Shown here: positions 1 to 8,709 of the stretch, in pieces
Numbering within the stretch: position 1 is the stretch's first letter
Layout: each line of letters begins with the position of its first letter
NCBI RefSeq assembly: GCF_003391115.1
Contig: NZ_QTJP01000001.1
Span: forward strand, 1,860,001-1,924,000
DNA: 64,000 bases
Reading direction: 5' to 3'
Source of the DNA: Sphingomonas crusticola
Lineage (GTDB): Bacteria > Pseudomonadota > Alphaproteobacteria > Sphingomonadales > Sphingomonadaceae
Position numbers and translations under genes: made by a program
The notes under the pieces: model-generated
What the model was told of the DNA's origin: nothing
Seen by the model: the letters and a program-made list of their open reading frames with translations, nothing else
Database searches by the model: none

Positions 1-1
1 C

Positions 2-22
2 GACACGCGCGACGCGGCCTGA
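2..22 (+). CDS. 3' tail of an upstream gene (partial)
   Basis: Frame 2 is open from the window edge and reads D-T-R-D-A-A before a TGA at 20-22, two bases ahead of the GTG that starts the next gene. The tight spacing suggests a cotranscribed upstream gene. Six codons are too few to identify a family, and a chance open frame is possible. Confidence 0.3.
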   Translation, partial: DTRDAA

Positions 23-24
23 CC

Positions 25-351
25 GTGACTCCCCGGCTTACCGCCGGGATGCTCGTATCCGCACTGATCCGCCGCGCCGAGGAGCTGGGCGGCAACGGCA
101 TGGTGCTCGCCAAAGGCGATGCGACCGCGGGCGCGATCCTGATCCAACTGGCCGAACGCGGCGTGCCCGGCGATCTGCTCGAACGGCGGCTGGACGAGGC
201 GGGCGTCTATCGATGGTCACCCACCGGCCCGGAAGATGTCGATCAACGCAGCGATTATATTGCCCGTCGGCGGCGGACGGATCCTGACTTGTGGGTGATC
301 GAACTGGACGTCGCAGAGGCGATGACGCTGGTCGAGGATATTGCCAATTAG
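25..351 (+). CDS. DUF1491 family protein
   Basis: A 108-residue protein of the DUF1491 family, which I know mainly from sphingomonads and relatives; its function is unknown. The opening PRLTAG..VSALIRRAEELGG and the following LAKGDATAGAILI are the conserved family core. The GTG at 25 is chosen over the ATG at 49 because the family begins with PRL about eight residues ahead of the VSALIRR segment. There is no signal peptide or membrane segment, so it should be cytosolic. It follows two bases after the stop of an upstream frame, suggesting an operon that continues to the left. Family call fairly sure; no functional claim. Confidence 0.8.
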   Translation: MTPRLTAGMLVSALIRRAEELGGNGMVLAKGDATAGAILIQLAERGVPGDLLERRLDEAGVYRWSPTGPEDVDQRSDYIARRRRTDPDLWVIELDVAEAMTLVEDIAN

Positions 352-498
352 CTCAGCCTAAACATCACGCCGGGCTTGGTCCGGGGTCCACCGCGCATAG
401 CGTCCCGCGTGCGTGGTCGGATGGATACGATAACAAGCCCGGATGACAATCTGTCATGCCTTCCCCCCGTTCCCGACCTGTTCTAATCTCAACGAATC

Positions 499-981
499 AT
501 GGCCAGCCTGCCTCACTGCTTCGACGACGCGCCTTTATGCGCGGCCGATGTCGCGCGCGGCGTCGCGCGATTGCTGTGGCGGCAGGATCTGGTCGGGATT
601 TGCGAAGTGCCGCTCGGCAATGGCCGGCGAGCGGACATCATGGCGATCGACGCCAAGGGCTGCATCACCATCGTCGAGATCAAATGCTCGCGCGCCGATC
701 TGCGGGGCGACGGCAAGTGGCACGAATATCTCGATTATTGCGACCGCTTCCTGTGGGCGGTGCCGGCCGGCTTTGCGCTGGAGCCGTTCGATGAACCGCA
801 TTTCCGGCCCGATATCGCCGGCCTGATCGTCGCCGACCGCTATGATGCGGAGATGTTGCGCGCGCCGCAGGTGCGGCCGCTCGCGGCCGCGCGGCGCAAG
901 GTCGAGACGCTGCGGTTCGCGCGCCGCGCGGCGCAGCGGCTGCTGGGGTCGCTCGATCCCGGCCTGGCCGGCCTGGACTAG
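499..981 (+). CDS. mmcB: MmcB family DNA repair protein
   Basis: A 160-residue protein of the MmcB family, named from Caulobacter, where it is linked to the response to DNA damage. The centre has a PD-(D/E)XK nuclease-like pattern: ADIMAID, then TIVEIKCSRADL, then KWHEYLDYCDRF. The acidic residue, the E-x-K pair and the following helix are all present, so a metal-dependent nuclease fold is likely; activity is inferred. The product is cytosolic. Its stop codon overlaps the stop of the convergent ankyrin gene by four bases. The ATG at 499 has only a weak ribosome-binding site in front of it. Confidence 0.85.
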   Translation: MASLPHCFDDAPLCAADVARGVARLLWRQDLVGICEVPLGNGRRADIMAIDAKGCITIVEIKCSRADLRGDGKWHEYLDYCDRFLWAVPAGFALEPFDEPHFRPDIAGLIVADRYDAEMLRAPQVRPLAAARRKVETLRFARRAAQRLLGSLDPGLAGLD

Positions 982-1583
982 CGGACCGGGCCGGAAATGG
1001 CCTTCTTCGGCGCCGGCTTGGCATCGGAAAGGATCTTGACCAGCGCCGCGCCGCGCGGATCGTCATTGGCGTAATCCAGCGCGCTCTTGCCCGCGATCGT
1101 GTCGGCGATCTTCGGATCGGCGCCGGCTTCCACCAGCTGCCGCACCACCACCACATCCTTGCGATGCACGGCCAGGATCAGCGGCGTTTCGCCATTATTG
1201 TTGACGACGTCGACCTTGGCCCGCTGCAGCAGCAGATAATTGGCCGCGGTCGGGTCCCCCGCCAGCGCCGCCACATGCAGCGGCGTATTGCCCTGGCGGT
1301 CCTTGAGGTCAGGAATCGCGCCCTTGCTCAGCAGGAAGGCGACCCAATTGTCATTATGCTGCTTGATGACGATGTGCAGCGCGCTCTCGCCGGTGCTGGG
1401 ATCGCGCGTGTTGAGTACGGGCGCGCCCGGCTTGGCGAGCAACTCGGTCGCCTTGTCGCCATCGGCATCGCGCACCGCCTTCAGGAAATTGTAGCTGTCG
1501 GAGAATTGCGCCGCCGCCGGCACGGCCCAGGCGAGCGCGAGCCCGCACAGCATCGCCCTGGAAACGCCGTTCTTCAATGCCAT
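978..1583 (-). CDS. Exported ankyrin-repeat protein
   Basis: A 201-residue protein with a signal peptide (about residues 1-26, cleavage after AVPAAA) followed by about four ankyrin repeats. The clear repeats are GESALHIVIKQHNDNWVAFLL, GNTPLHVAALAGDPTAANYLL and GETPLILAVHRKDVVVVRQL, plus a degenerate final one. The tail is Lys/Pro/Ala-rich. Ankyrin repeats mediate protein binding, so a periplasmic binding role is the reasonable inference; no partner is suggested by the neighbours. It converges with mmcB (4-bp stop overlap) and its start is about 50 bp from the divergent SCO gene. Confidence 0.85.
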   Translation of the reverse strand: MALKNGVSRAMLCGLALAWAVPAAAQFSDSYNFLKAVRDADGDKATELLAKPGAPVLNTRDPSTGESALHIVIKQHNDNWVAFLLSKGAIPDLKDRQGNTPLHVAALAGDPTAANYLLLQRAKVDVVNNNGETPLILAVHRKDVVVVRQLVEAGADPKIADTIAGKSALDYANDDPRGAALVKILSDAKPAPKKAISGPVR

Positions 1584-1633
1584 ATGAGTATCCCCGTCGC
1601 TCGCTGCGCTTGTCAGCGGCCTGATAGCAAAGC

Positions 1634-2251
1634 ATGGCTAAGCACACCATGAACAAGACATTGGCGGCGTTCGGACTTGCGGCATGCGGTGCTGCCTCAT
1701 TGGCGCTGGCGTCGTGCAGCCGCCAGCCGCCGGAAACGGCGCCGCTTGCCGGCGCGCGTATCGGCGGCCCGTTCACGCTGACCGATCAGGACGGCAAAAG
1801 CTTCTCCAGCACCGCGCTGGAGGGCCGCTATCGGATCGTCTATTTCGGTTACACTTTCTGTCCCGATGCCTGCCCGACCGACATGCAGGTGCTGGGCAAG
1901 GCGATGCGCCAGTTCGATGCCAGCGATCCGAAAAGGTCGGCCAAGGTCCAGCCGATCTTCATCTCGGTCGATCCCGCGCGCGACACCCCGGCCGCGCTCA
2001 AGCAGTTCGTCGGCGCTTTCCATCCGCGCCTGATCGGGCTGACGGGTAGCGACGCCCAGATTGCCGCCGTGGCCAAGGAATATGCGACCACCTACAGCAA
2101 ACAGCCGGCTCCGGCGGGCGCGTCCGGCTATCTGATGGATCATATGCGCACCGCCATCCTGTTCGATCCGCATGGCAAGCCGATCGAGCTGCTGCCGGTC
2201 GATGCCAATGCCGACGCGGTGGTGGCCGAGCTGGAAAAGTGGGTGATATGA
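1634..2251 (+). CDS. SCO1/SenC family copper-binding lipoprotein
   Basis: A thioredoxin-fold SCO protein. The N terminus is a lipoprotein signal with lipobox LALASC. The copper ligands are visible: CPDACP (a CxxxC motif) and a downstream His in the [13 protein letters not shown] segment. SCO proteins deliver copper to the CuA site of cytochrome c oxidase or act as thiol reductases. The ATG at 1634 is kept, but the ATG at 1649 (MNKTLAAFG) would give an equally good signal peptide and neither has a strong ribosome-binding site. The TGA overlaps the next start by four bases, so it is translationally coupled to the YcgN gene. No oxidase genes are in the window. Confidence 0.88.
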   Translation: MAKHTMNKTLAAFGLAACGAASLALASCSRQPPETAPLAGARIGGPFTLTDQDGKSFSSTALEGRYRIVYFGYTFCPDACPTDMQVLGKAMRQFDASDPKRSAKVQPIFISVDPARDTPAALKQFVGAFHPRLIGLTGSDAQIAAVAKEYATTYSKQPAPAGASGYLMDHMRTAILFDPHGKPIELLPVDANADAVVAELEKWVI

Positions 2252-2679
2252 CCCGCTTCTGGGAAGAAAAAACGCTCGAGCAGATGAGCCGGCCCGAATG
2301 GGAATCGCTGTGTGATGGCTGCGGCAAATGCTGCCTGCACAAATTGGAGGATGAGGAGACGGGCGCGGTCTACCCCACCAACGTCGCCTGCCGCCTGCTC
2401 GACCGCCGCAACGGATCGTGCCGCGATTATCCCAATCGCAAGCGCTTCGTGCCCGATTGCGTACAGTTGAGCGCCTCCAAGCTTCACGAGCTGGAATGGC
2501 TACCCTCGACCTGCGCCTACCGGCTCGTGTTCGAGGGCAAGCCGCTCCACGATTGGCATCATCTGATCAGCGGCAGTCGCGAGACGGTTCATGCCGCGGG
2601 CATGTCGACCCGCGGCTGGACCGTGTCGGAGGTCGACGCGGGCGAACTCGAACTCCATATCGTCGAACGCGAGCTCTAG
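2248..2679 (+). CDS. YcgN family cysteine-cluster protein (UPF0260)
   Basis: A 143-residue protein with the eight-cysteine pattern of the YcgN/UPF0260 family: CDGCGKCC, then C in NVACRL, C in GSCRDY, C in PDCVQL and C in STCAYR. Such clusters resemble zinc or Fe-S centres, but the family's function is not established. The ATG at 2248 lies in an ATGA overlap with the stop of the SCO gene; a GTG nine bases upstream is possible but less likely. No export signal. It is followed three bases later by the metallopeptidase gene, so the three genes probably form one operon. Confidence 0.9.
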   Translation: MTRFWEEKTLEQMSRPEWESLCDGCGKCCLHKLEDEETGAVYPTNVACRLLDRRNGSCRDYPNRKRFVPDCVQLSASKLHELEWLPSTCAYRLVFEGKPLHDWHHLISGSRETVHAAGMSTRGWTVSEVDAGELELHIVEREL

Positions 2680-2682
2680 GCG

Positions 2683-3417
2683 ATGTTCCTGTCACGGCCG
2701 CCGCGCGACAGCCTGACCGAGACCGAGCTGACCTTTTCCGGCGGCGGCCATAGCCGGCCGCTGACGGTGCGGCGTTCGGCACAAGCCAAGCGGATGCGGC
2801 TCGCAGTCGATCCGCGCGACGGCGCGGTGCGGCTGACCTTGCCGCGCCGCGCCGCGCTCAAGCCCGCTTTATTATGGGCGGAGGGCCAGCGCGCCTGGAT
2901 CGAACAGGTCCTCGCCAAATTGCCGGTGTCTGCGCCGATCGGGCCCGGTACGCAGGTCCCGCTTGAGGGAGCTCTGCTCACCATCGACTGGCAACCTGCC
3001 GGATCGCGCACGGTCCGCCGCGACGGCGACCGACTGATCGTCGGCGGCCCGGAAGAGATGGTGGCGGGCCGGGTGCTACGCTGGTTGCGCGCCGAGGCGG
3101 CGCGGACGCTGGAAGCGGAGACGCGGGCGGTCGCGCTGCGAGCGGGGGTGACGATTGGCCGCGTGCGCATCGGCGATCCGCGCACGCGTTGGGGAAGCTG
3201 CTCGTCGAGCGGGGACATCGCCTATAGCTGGCGGCTGATCCTGATGCCGCCCGCGGTGCGCGAGGCGACGGTCGTGCACGAGGTCGCGCATCGCCTGCAC
3301 ATGCATCACGGACCCGAATTCCACCAGGCGGTCGAACAGCTGCTGGGGCGTGCACCCAAGACGGAACGCGCCTGGCTCAAGGCGCATGGCGCGGCAGTAC
3401 AGCGGGTGGGGCGGTAA
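2683..3417 (+). CDS. YgjP-like zinc metallopeptidase (DUF45 / M48-type)
   Basis: A 244-residue protein of the YgjP (DUF45) family. The C-terminal half carries the family signature: TRWGSCSSSG, then the zinc motif HEVAH (HExxH) followed by LHMHHGPEF, whose His can supply the third ligand. The N-terminal half holds the conserved RRSAQAKRMRLAVD segment. YgjP proteins are annotated as SprT-like or M48-like hydrolases, with experimental evidence only for a few members. There is no signal peptide. It starts three bases after ycgN and is the last gene of the SCO-YcgN-YgjP group. Confidence 0.85.
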   Translation: MFLSRPPRDSLTETELTFSGGGHSRPLTVRRSAQAKRMRLAVDPRDGAVRLTLPRRAALKPALLWAEGQRAWIEQVLAKLPVSAPIGPGTQVPLEGALLTIDWQPAGSRTVRRDGDRLIVGGPEEMVAGRVLRWLRAEAARTLEAETRAVALRAGVTIGRVRIGDPRTRWGSCSSSGDIAYSWRLILMPPAVREATVVHEVAHRLHMHHGPEFHQAVEQLLGRAPKTERAWLKAHGAAVQRVGR

Positions 3418-3440
3418 CTCCGCAGTTTACCCACCTTTAT

Positions 3441-3649
3441 CCGCTCATGCTGAGTAGAGACCGAGTAGGTCCGCAGGACCGTATCGAGGACTCGTATCGA
3501 AGCACTATTGCCTCACCGCTGCTTCGATACGCGTGAAGCAGGCACGCCATGTCCCCCGGACATGGCTGGGAATTGCCGGGGGCAATGCGCACCGGCTCAA
3601 GCTCGATATGCGGCTATGCCGCTACTCGGTCTCCACTAGGCATGAGCGG
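3441..3649. repeat. Structured intergenic block bounded by 28-nt inverted repeats
   Basis: The two outer arms (3441-3468 and 3622-3649) are inverted copies matching at 25 of 28 positions. Between them are four more hairpins: an 11-bp perfect stem (3494-3504 with 3520-3530, 15-nt loop), an 8-bp stem (3547-3554 with 3558-3565), a 6-bp stem (3572-3577 with 3581-3586) and a 5-bp stem (3610-3614 with 3618-3622). The block fills the space between two convergent genes. It has no credible coding frame. It could be a REP-type or MITE-like element, or act as a two-way terminator. Confidence 0.6.
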
Positions 3650-3664
3650 AATAGGAACGAGCCT

Positions 3665-5767
3665 CTAGCGCGGCTGGCGCGGCTGGTCCCTCAGGACGTT
3701 GTCGAGCCAGCGCTGATCGATCTGCGGCTGGCGGGGAGCGCTGGCCGGAGGGCGATCGGCCGGTGCCGGACGGCGCGGCGCCTGCGTCGGCGCGGGTGCG
3801 GGCGCCGGCTCCTCGTCGGGCACGCCGGCATCGTCGGGCGGAACGGCCGGATCCTGCGCGTCGTCGGGCATGAGCGCCGGATCCCCGCCGACCTGCTGAT
3901 CCGGATCGCCGAAATAGGCTTCCTCGTCCGGTTCGAGCTGCCATTCGGGCAAGGTCACCTCGGTCTGGAACTCCTGCGGCTGGCGGGTCTGCAGCGCATC
4001 CTTCATGTAGGCGGAGAAGGCCTGCGCCGGGTTGCGGCCGCCCTGGAGGCCGGGGATCGGCTTGGCATCGTCGCGGCCCATCCACACGCCGGTCGTCAGA
4101 CCCGACGAGAAGCCCAGGAACCAGCCGTCCTTGTTGGAGGAGGTGGTGCCGGTCTTGCCCGCCACCGGCCGCCCGATCTGGGCCGCGCGCGCGGTGCCGG
4201 TATTGACCGCCGTCTGCAGCAGATCGGTCATCTCCGCGGCAACGAACGGCGCGACCAGCACGCGCGGCTGCTCGGCGTTGCGCTGGTACAGCACATTGCC
4301 GTCGGTCGTGCTGACCTTGGTGATGCCATAAGGCGTGACCGCGTTGCCGCCGGCGGAGATCGCCGCAAAAGCCCGCGTCATGTCGATCAGGCGGACGTCG
4401 GACGTGCCCAATACCATCGACGGATGCGTGTTGATCGGCGTGGTGATGCCGAAGCGGTGCGCCATGTCGGCGACCGTGTCGAAGCCGACCTTCTGGCCGA
4501 CCGCGGCGGCCACGGTATTGATCGAGAGTGCAAAGGCATTGCGCACGTCGATCTGCCCGAGATAGCGGCGCGAGCTGTTGCGCGGGCTCCAGCCGTCGAT
4601 CGTGATCGGCTGGTCGACGACCGGATCGCCCGGTTTGATGCCGGACTCCAGCGCCGCCAGATAGACGAACAATTTGAACGCGGATCCCGGCTGGCGCTGC
4701 GCCTGGGTCGCGCGATTGTAGATGGACGAGACATAGTCGGTCCCGCCGACCATGGCGCGCACCGCGCCGTCATTCTCCATCGACACCAATGCGCCCTGCA
4801 GCCCGGCCGGCGTATTCTGCCGGATGGCGGCGTCGGCCGCGCGCTGCATGCGCAGATCGAGCGTGGTCCAGATATCGAGCGGGACATTCTGCTCGTCGAC
4901 GATCGTGTCGAGCTGCGCCAGCGCCCAATCGGTGAAATAGCGCACGCTATTCTGCTTCGGCTCGGGCGCGAACACGACGCGTTCGAGGTGCGCGCTGGCG
5001 GCCCGGGCCGGCGTGATCGCGCCGGCGTCGACCATCACTTCCAGCACGACCTTGGCGCGGTCGCGCGCGGCCTGGGCGTCGGCCGACGGCGAGTAATGGG
5101 ACGGCGCCTTGACGAGGCCGGCGATCACCGCCGCCTCTTCCAGGCTCATATGATCGCCCGGATGGCCGAAGAATTTGCGGCTGGCGGCATCAACGCCATA
5201 GGCGCCGCCGCCGAAATAAACCCGGTTGAGGTAGAGTTCGAGGATCTGCTGCTTGGAGAATTTGCGTTCCATCGCCAGCGCCAGGATCGCCTCGCGCACC
5301 TTGCGCCCGGCATTATAGGCGTTGGTCAGGAAGATGTTGCGCGCCAGCTGCTGGGTTATGGTCGACGCGCCCTGCAGCCGGCGGCCATTGTCGTGCAGCC
5401 GCTTGGCAACCCACACCATGCGCGCGACCCCGACCGGATCGATGCCGGGATGGCTGTAGAAGCGCCGATCCTCCACCGCGACGATCGCGTCGCGCATCAC
5501 CGGCGGAATGCGGTCATAAGTCAGCCAGTCGCCATAGCTCGGCCCGAGCGAGACCAGCAGGCTGCCGTCGGCGGCATGGACGCGCACGGTCTGCCCATTG
5601 GGCTTTTGGGTCAGATCGCTGAACGACGGCAGCGAGGCCATCGTCACGAGCACGGCGATCACCACCGCGACGACAGCCGCGAGGAAGCCGAACAGGATGA
5701 CGCGAAGGATCATTCGGCCGGTATGGCGGGCGCGCGCAGGCGCGGAAGGACTTTGCGGATCGGGCAT
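3665..5767 (-). CDS. mrcA: Class A penicillin-binding protein (PBP1A family)
   Basis: A 700-residue bifunctional peptidoglycan synthase anchored in the inner membrane by one segment (about residues 19-43). Glycosyltransferase domain: EDRRFYSHPG (99-108, catalytic Glu) and GASTITQQLARN (133-144), followed by RKVREAILALAME. Transpeptidase domain: the SxxK serine in GSAFK (S362, K365), the SxN motif S415-I-N417 and the KTG triad at 538-540. It polymerises glycan strands from lipid II and cross-links the stem peptides. The last ~90 residues are Asp/Pro/Ala-rich and look disordered. It converges on the structured repeat block and has its own upstream region. Confidence 0.95.
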   Translation of the reverse strand: MPDPQSPSAPARARHTGRMILRVILFGFLAAVVAVVIAVLVTMASLPSFSDLTQKPNGQTVRVHAADGSLLVSLGPSYGDWLTYDRIPPVMRDAIVAVEDRRFYSHPGIDPVGVARMVWVAKRLHDNGRRLQGASTITQQLARNIFLTNAYNAGRKVREAILALAMERKFSKQQILELYLNRVYFGGGAYGVDAASRKFFGHPGDHMSLEEAAVIAGLVKAPSHYSPSADAQAARDRAKVVLEVMVDAGAITPARAASAHLERVVFAPEPKQNSVRYFTDWALAQLDTIVDEQNVPLDIWTTLDLRMQRAADAAIRQNTPAGLQGALVSMENDGAVRAMVGGTDYVSSIYNRATQAQRQPGSAFKLFVYLAALESGIKPGDPVVDQPITIDGWSPRNSSRRYLGQIDVRNAFALSINTVAAAVGQKVGFDTVADMAHRFGITTPINTHPSMVLGTSDVRLIDMTRAFAAISAGGNAVTPYGITKVSTTDGNVLYQRNAEQPRVLVAPFVAAEMTDLLQTAVNTGTARAAQIGRPVAGKTGTTSSNKDGWFLGFSSGLTTGVWMGRDDAKPIPGLQGGRNPAQAFSAYMKDALQTRQPQEFQTEVTLPEWQLEPDEEAYFGDPDQQVGGDPALMPDDAQDPAVPPDDAGVPDEEPAPAPAPTQAPRRPAPADRPPASAPRQPQIDQRWLDNVLRDQPRQPR

Positions 5768-5854
5768 GGAGGCCGCGCCGGATTATAACCTATCATGCTG
5801 TCCTACAACCCCACCACACCGGCGGTTGCGCTCGGTTCGGCGCGAGCCTGAGCA

Positions 5855-6925
5855 TCACGCGCCGATGCGGGTCAAGCGCGCCGCCAGCCCGAGCGAGCCC
5901 GGTAAGATCCCAACCAGCGACAGCAAAGGGCTGGCGAGCGACGGGCGCTCCGATGCGTAGCGTAGCGTTTCGGCGGCGCCGATCGGCCATGCCGAGCGAC
6001 GGGTGAAGCCACGCTGGAATGTGGACGCGGCCTCGGGGCCACCCGCCAGCCACGCCTCGGCGGCACTGCGGCCGCTGGTCAGCGCGATGGCGATGCCGTC
6101 GCCCGCGAGCGACGCGATCACCGCCGCCTGATCGCCGATGCGGAAGCGGCCGGGCACCGCCTCCCGCGTCCGCCAGCCATAGGGAACTGCAGCGATCGCC
6201 GACCATGCCGTTGCGGGGGCGGACATGCGCGCCGCCAGACGCGGCGCTTCCTCCGCGAGCGCCGCGATCAGCCGCTCGGGCGATCCGCCCGCGGCGGCGA
6301 GGCGTTCGCTGGCGATGGAGAGGCAGAGATTGGCCTGGCCGTCATCCTGCACCAGCAGTCCGGCATAGCCGCCATCGAGCAGGTGCAGCTCGATCCAGCC
6401 GGCCAGATCGGGCTGGGCGGGAATGGCGGCGCGCAGGCCGACACGCGCGCGCTTGCCCGATCCGCGGGCGGCGCCACGCAGCTCATATTTGCCGGTGGCG
6501 AGGAACAGGCTGTCGGGCGTCAGCACGGCGCCATCGGCGAGGTGGACTTCGCCCCCTTCGATCCGGCGCACCGTCGTGCCGCGGCTGATCGCGACGCCGA
6601 GCCTGGCCGCCTCCGCCAGCAGCGCCGCGTCGAGCGTGCGGCGCGACAGGCCGGCAGCGGGATGGGGCAGCGCCGCCTCCGCCTGGCGCCCACCGGCGAG
6701 GACGCGGACATGGGTGATGCGGCGCGCACCCAATGCCCAGGGGTCGATGCCGAGCTTCCGCAGCGCGCCGATCGCATCCCAGCCCAGAAAGCCGCCGCAC
6801 ACTGGATCATGCGCCTGCGTCGTGCGCTCGATCAGATCGGCGGGCACGCCTCCCCGCGCCAGCGTGATCGCGGCGGCCGTGCCGGCCGGCCCGCCGCCGA
6901 CGATCAGCGGAGCCGTTCGACGCAC
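5855..6925 (-). CDS. FAD-dependent oxidoreductase of the type III PKS operon
   Basis: A flavoprotein monooxygenase/geranylgeranyl-reductase-type enzyme. It has an N-terminal Rossmann motif (PLIVGGGPAGTAA, glycine cluster at residues 10-15 from the chosen start) and the second FAD motif late in the protein (LAGDGIAIALTSGR). The GTG at 6925 is chosen because it puts the dinucleotide motif near the N terminus; a longer frame reaches a GTG at 7000 inside the methyltransferase gene. The start overlaps the methyltransferase end by 22 bp. By analogy with SrsC of Streptomyces, it would oxidise the aromatic ring of the polyketide-derived lipid to a quinone. That role is inferred. Confidence 0.8.
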   Translation of the reverse strand: MRRTAPLIVGGGPAGTAAAITLARGGVPADLIERTTQAHDPVCGGFLGWDAIGALRKLGIDPWALGARRITHVRVLAGGRQAEAALPHPAAGLSRRTLDAALLAEAARLGVAISRGTTVRRIEGGEVHLADGAVLTPDSLFLATGKYELRGAARGSGKRARVGLRAAIPAQPDLAGWIELHLLDGGYAGLLVQDDGQANLCLSIASERLAAAGGSPERLIAALAEEAPRLAARMSAPATAWSAIAAVPYGWRTREAVPGRFRIGDQAAVIASLAGDGIAIALTSGRSAAEAWLAGGPEAASTFQRGFTRRSAWPIGAAETLRYASERPSLASPLLSLVGILPGSLGLAARLTRIGA

Positions 6926-7599
6926 AGTCGGAACGGAAAGCGGCGGACGACCCGCGCGGCGTTGGCGGGAATGGCGGCCTGCGCCAGCAAGGGCGGCCAC
7001 TCGGCGGGGCGAAAGCCGCGCGCGATCGAGAGCGTGCCGTCCTCACGCACGATGCGGTGCCACCGCATCAGCCGCGCGAGAATGGGATAGCCGAAATATG
7101 CGAGCCGGTGGCGGTGGATGTCGTTGACCATCCAGCCAAGCCGCGCCTCGGCTTCCATGAAGCGCAGGAAGGCGACCAGCTGCATATCGGTCATATGATG
7201 CGCGACCAGGCTCGAGACGATCAGGTCGAAGCCGCGCCCGGCGAGGTCGGCATAGTCGCCGGTGCGATAGGCGATCGGCATGTCGGGTGGCGTCGCCGCG
7301 GTCGCGGCCGGCGCCGAATTGGGGTTGAGATCGATCCCGACCAGTTCGGCGTCGATATCGTGCCGGTCGGCCCAGCGGGCGATGGCACGCAGCATGTCCC
7401 CCTCGCCGAAGCCGACGTCGAGCAGGCGGAAGCTGCGCCGGCCGCGCAGCGCGCGCCTGAGGAAGGCGATGGTCGGACGGCGTGCCAGGGTCAGGCTGTT
7501 GACCTGACCGAGGTCGGCGAGAACCTGTGCCAATATGTCGGGCGGCAGATCGTCCGCATCCATCTGCTCGGGCTCGCGCGAGCGGACGGCGAGATTCAT
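6904..7599 (-). CDS. SAM-dependent methyltransferase of the type III PKS operon
   Basis: A 231-residue class I methyltransferase. Motif I is RLLDVGFGEGDML (about 58-70), followed by the acidic LVGIDLNP and FDLIVSSLVAHHM. It has no signal peptide. The start codon overlaps the polyketide synthase stop (ATGA at 7596-7599), so the two genes are translationally coupled. It occupies the position of SrsB, which O-methylates alkylresorcinols in Streptomyces; here the substrate is inferred from context only. The C-terminal part (GWMVNDIHRHRLAYFGYPI) resembles MTs annotated next to type III synthases in other sphingomonads, as far as I recall. Confidence 0.85.
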   Translation of the reverse strand: MNLAVRSREPEQMDADDLPPDILAQVLADLGQVNSLTLARRPTIAFLRRALRGRRSFRLLDVGFGEGDMLRAIARWADRHDIDAELVGIDLNPNSAPAATAATPPDMPIAYRTGDYADLAGRGFDLIVSSLVAHHMTDMQLVAFLRFMEAEARLGWMVNDIHRHRLAYFGYPILARLMRWHRIVREDGTLSIARGFRPAEWPPLLAQAAIPANAARVVRRFPFRLCVERLR

Positions 7600-8645
7600 G
7601 CCACGCTCCGGAAGTGAAAGCCTTCGGCGGCAAGGCCGGGCCCGAAAGCGATCGTCAGCCCGTTTTCGGTGCCGCCGCGCGCCAACATCCGCTCCAGCAC
7701 GAACATGACGGTCGCCGACGACATATTGCCTTTTTCCGCCAGGACCGCACGTGAGTCTGCGAGCGCGTCTTCCGGCAGGTCGAGCGAGCGTTCGACCGCG
7801 TCGAGCACCGATCGCCCGCCGGCATGCACCGCCCAGCGGTCGATCCGATCCTCGCCAAGCAACGCGTTGCGGGTCATCTCGTCGTGCAGCGCTTCGCCGA
7901 TGCGATTGGGCACCGCGCCGGCAAGATGCATGACAAAGCCCTCGTCACCGATCTTCCAGCCGATCAGTTCGGCGCTGTCGGGCAAGGTGTGGGCGAAGAA
8001 GCGATCGATCGCGAAGCCGGTGGGTTCGGCGCTGACGATCGCCGCTCCCGCACCATCGCCGAATTGCAGCATCGCCAGCAAGGGCTCGAGCTCGGTCGTG
8101 CCCTGCAGATGGAGCGTACAAAGCTCCACCATCACCACCAGCACGCGCGCGTCGGGGGTCGAGCGGACGATGTGGTGCGCGACGCGCAAGGCGGCGATTG
8201 CGGCATAACAGCCCATGAAACCAACGAGCGTGCGTTCGACGGTCGGCGCCAGCCCAAGCTCGCGCGCAAGGATCTGGTCGATGCCGGGCGCGACGAAGCC
8301 GGTGCAGCTGGCGACGACGATATGGCTGATTTCGCCGAGCTCGCCCAATTGGGCGATCGCCGCCAGCGCAAGCCGCGGCGCCTCTTCGGCATAGACGGTC
8401 ATCCGCGCCGACGTGGGCGGCATGCCGCCATCATAGAAGCCGCCGTCAATCTGGGATCCGCCCGGCGGGGCGGTCAGCACCGACCAGCGTCGCTCGATCC
8501 CGGCGCGATCGGCCATGCGCCGGAACAGCTTGGCGGCGCGTGGATCTTCGATGCGCGCATGCGCCCAGTCGACGAACAGGCCGTGAATGTCGTGGTCGGG
8601 CACCGCAGTGCCGATTCGGTTTATATGGGCAATGATCGGGAGCAT
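7596..8645 (-). CDS. Type III polyketide synthase (chalcone/stilbene synthase fold)
   Basis: A 349-residue ketosynthase of the type III family. The catalytic triad is complete: Cys146 in GFMGCYAA, His274 in WAVHAGGRS and Asn307 in EKGNMSSATV. The C-terminal GFGPG-like loop reads AFGPGLAAEG. Enzymes of this size condense an acyl starter with malonyl-CoA units without a carrier protein; bacterial members often make alkylresorcinols or alkylpyrones from long acyl starters. It is first in a tight operon with a methyltransferase and a flavoprotein. The next gene upstream (aldose epimerase) lies 64 bp away on the same strand, so readthrough is possible. The product is not determinable from sequence. 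Confidence 0.92.
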   Translation of the reverse strand: MLPIIAHINRIGTAVPDHDIHGLFVDWAHARIEDPRAAKLFRRMADRAGIERRWSVLTAPPGGSQIDGGFYDGGMPPTSARMTVYAEEAPRLALAAIAQLGELGEISHIVVASCTGFVAPGIDQILARELGLAPTVERTLVGFMGCYAAIAALRVAHHIVRSTPDARVLVVMVELCTLHLQGTTELEPLLAMLQFGDGAGAAIVSAEPTGFAIDRFFAHTLPDSAELIGWKIGDEGFVMHLAGAVPNRIGEALHDEMTRNALLGEDRIDRWAVHAGGRSVLDAVERSLDLPEDALADSRAVLAEKGNMSSATVMFVLERMLARGGTENGLTIAFGPGLAAEGFHFRSVA

Positions 8646-8709
8646 CCCCGGCTTAGAACGGTCGCCGACCGAGAGCGATCCACTTGCGCCGGCGGAGATG
8701 AACGATTGC

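Noticed and set aside
3533-5788. Long plus-strand open frame of about 750 codons
   Set aside because: It is antisense to the penicillin-binding protein, is Arg/Asp/His-rich with no motif, and results from high GC third positions of the real gene.
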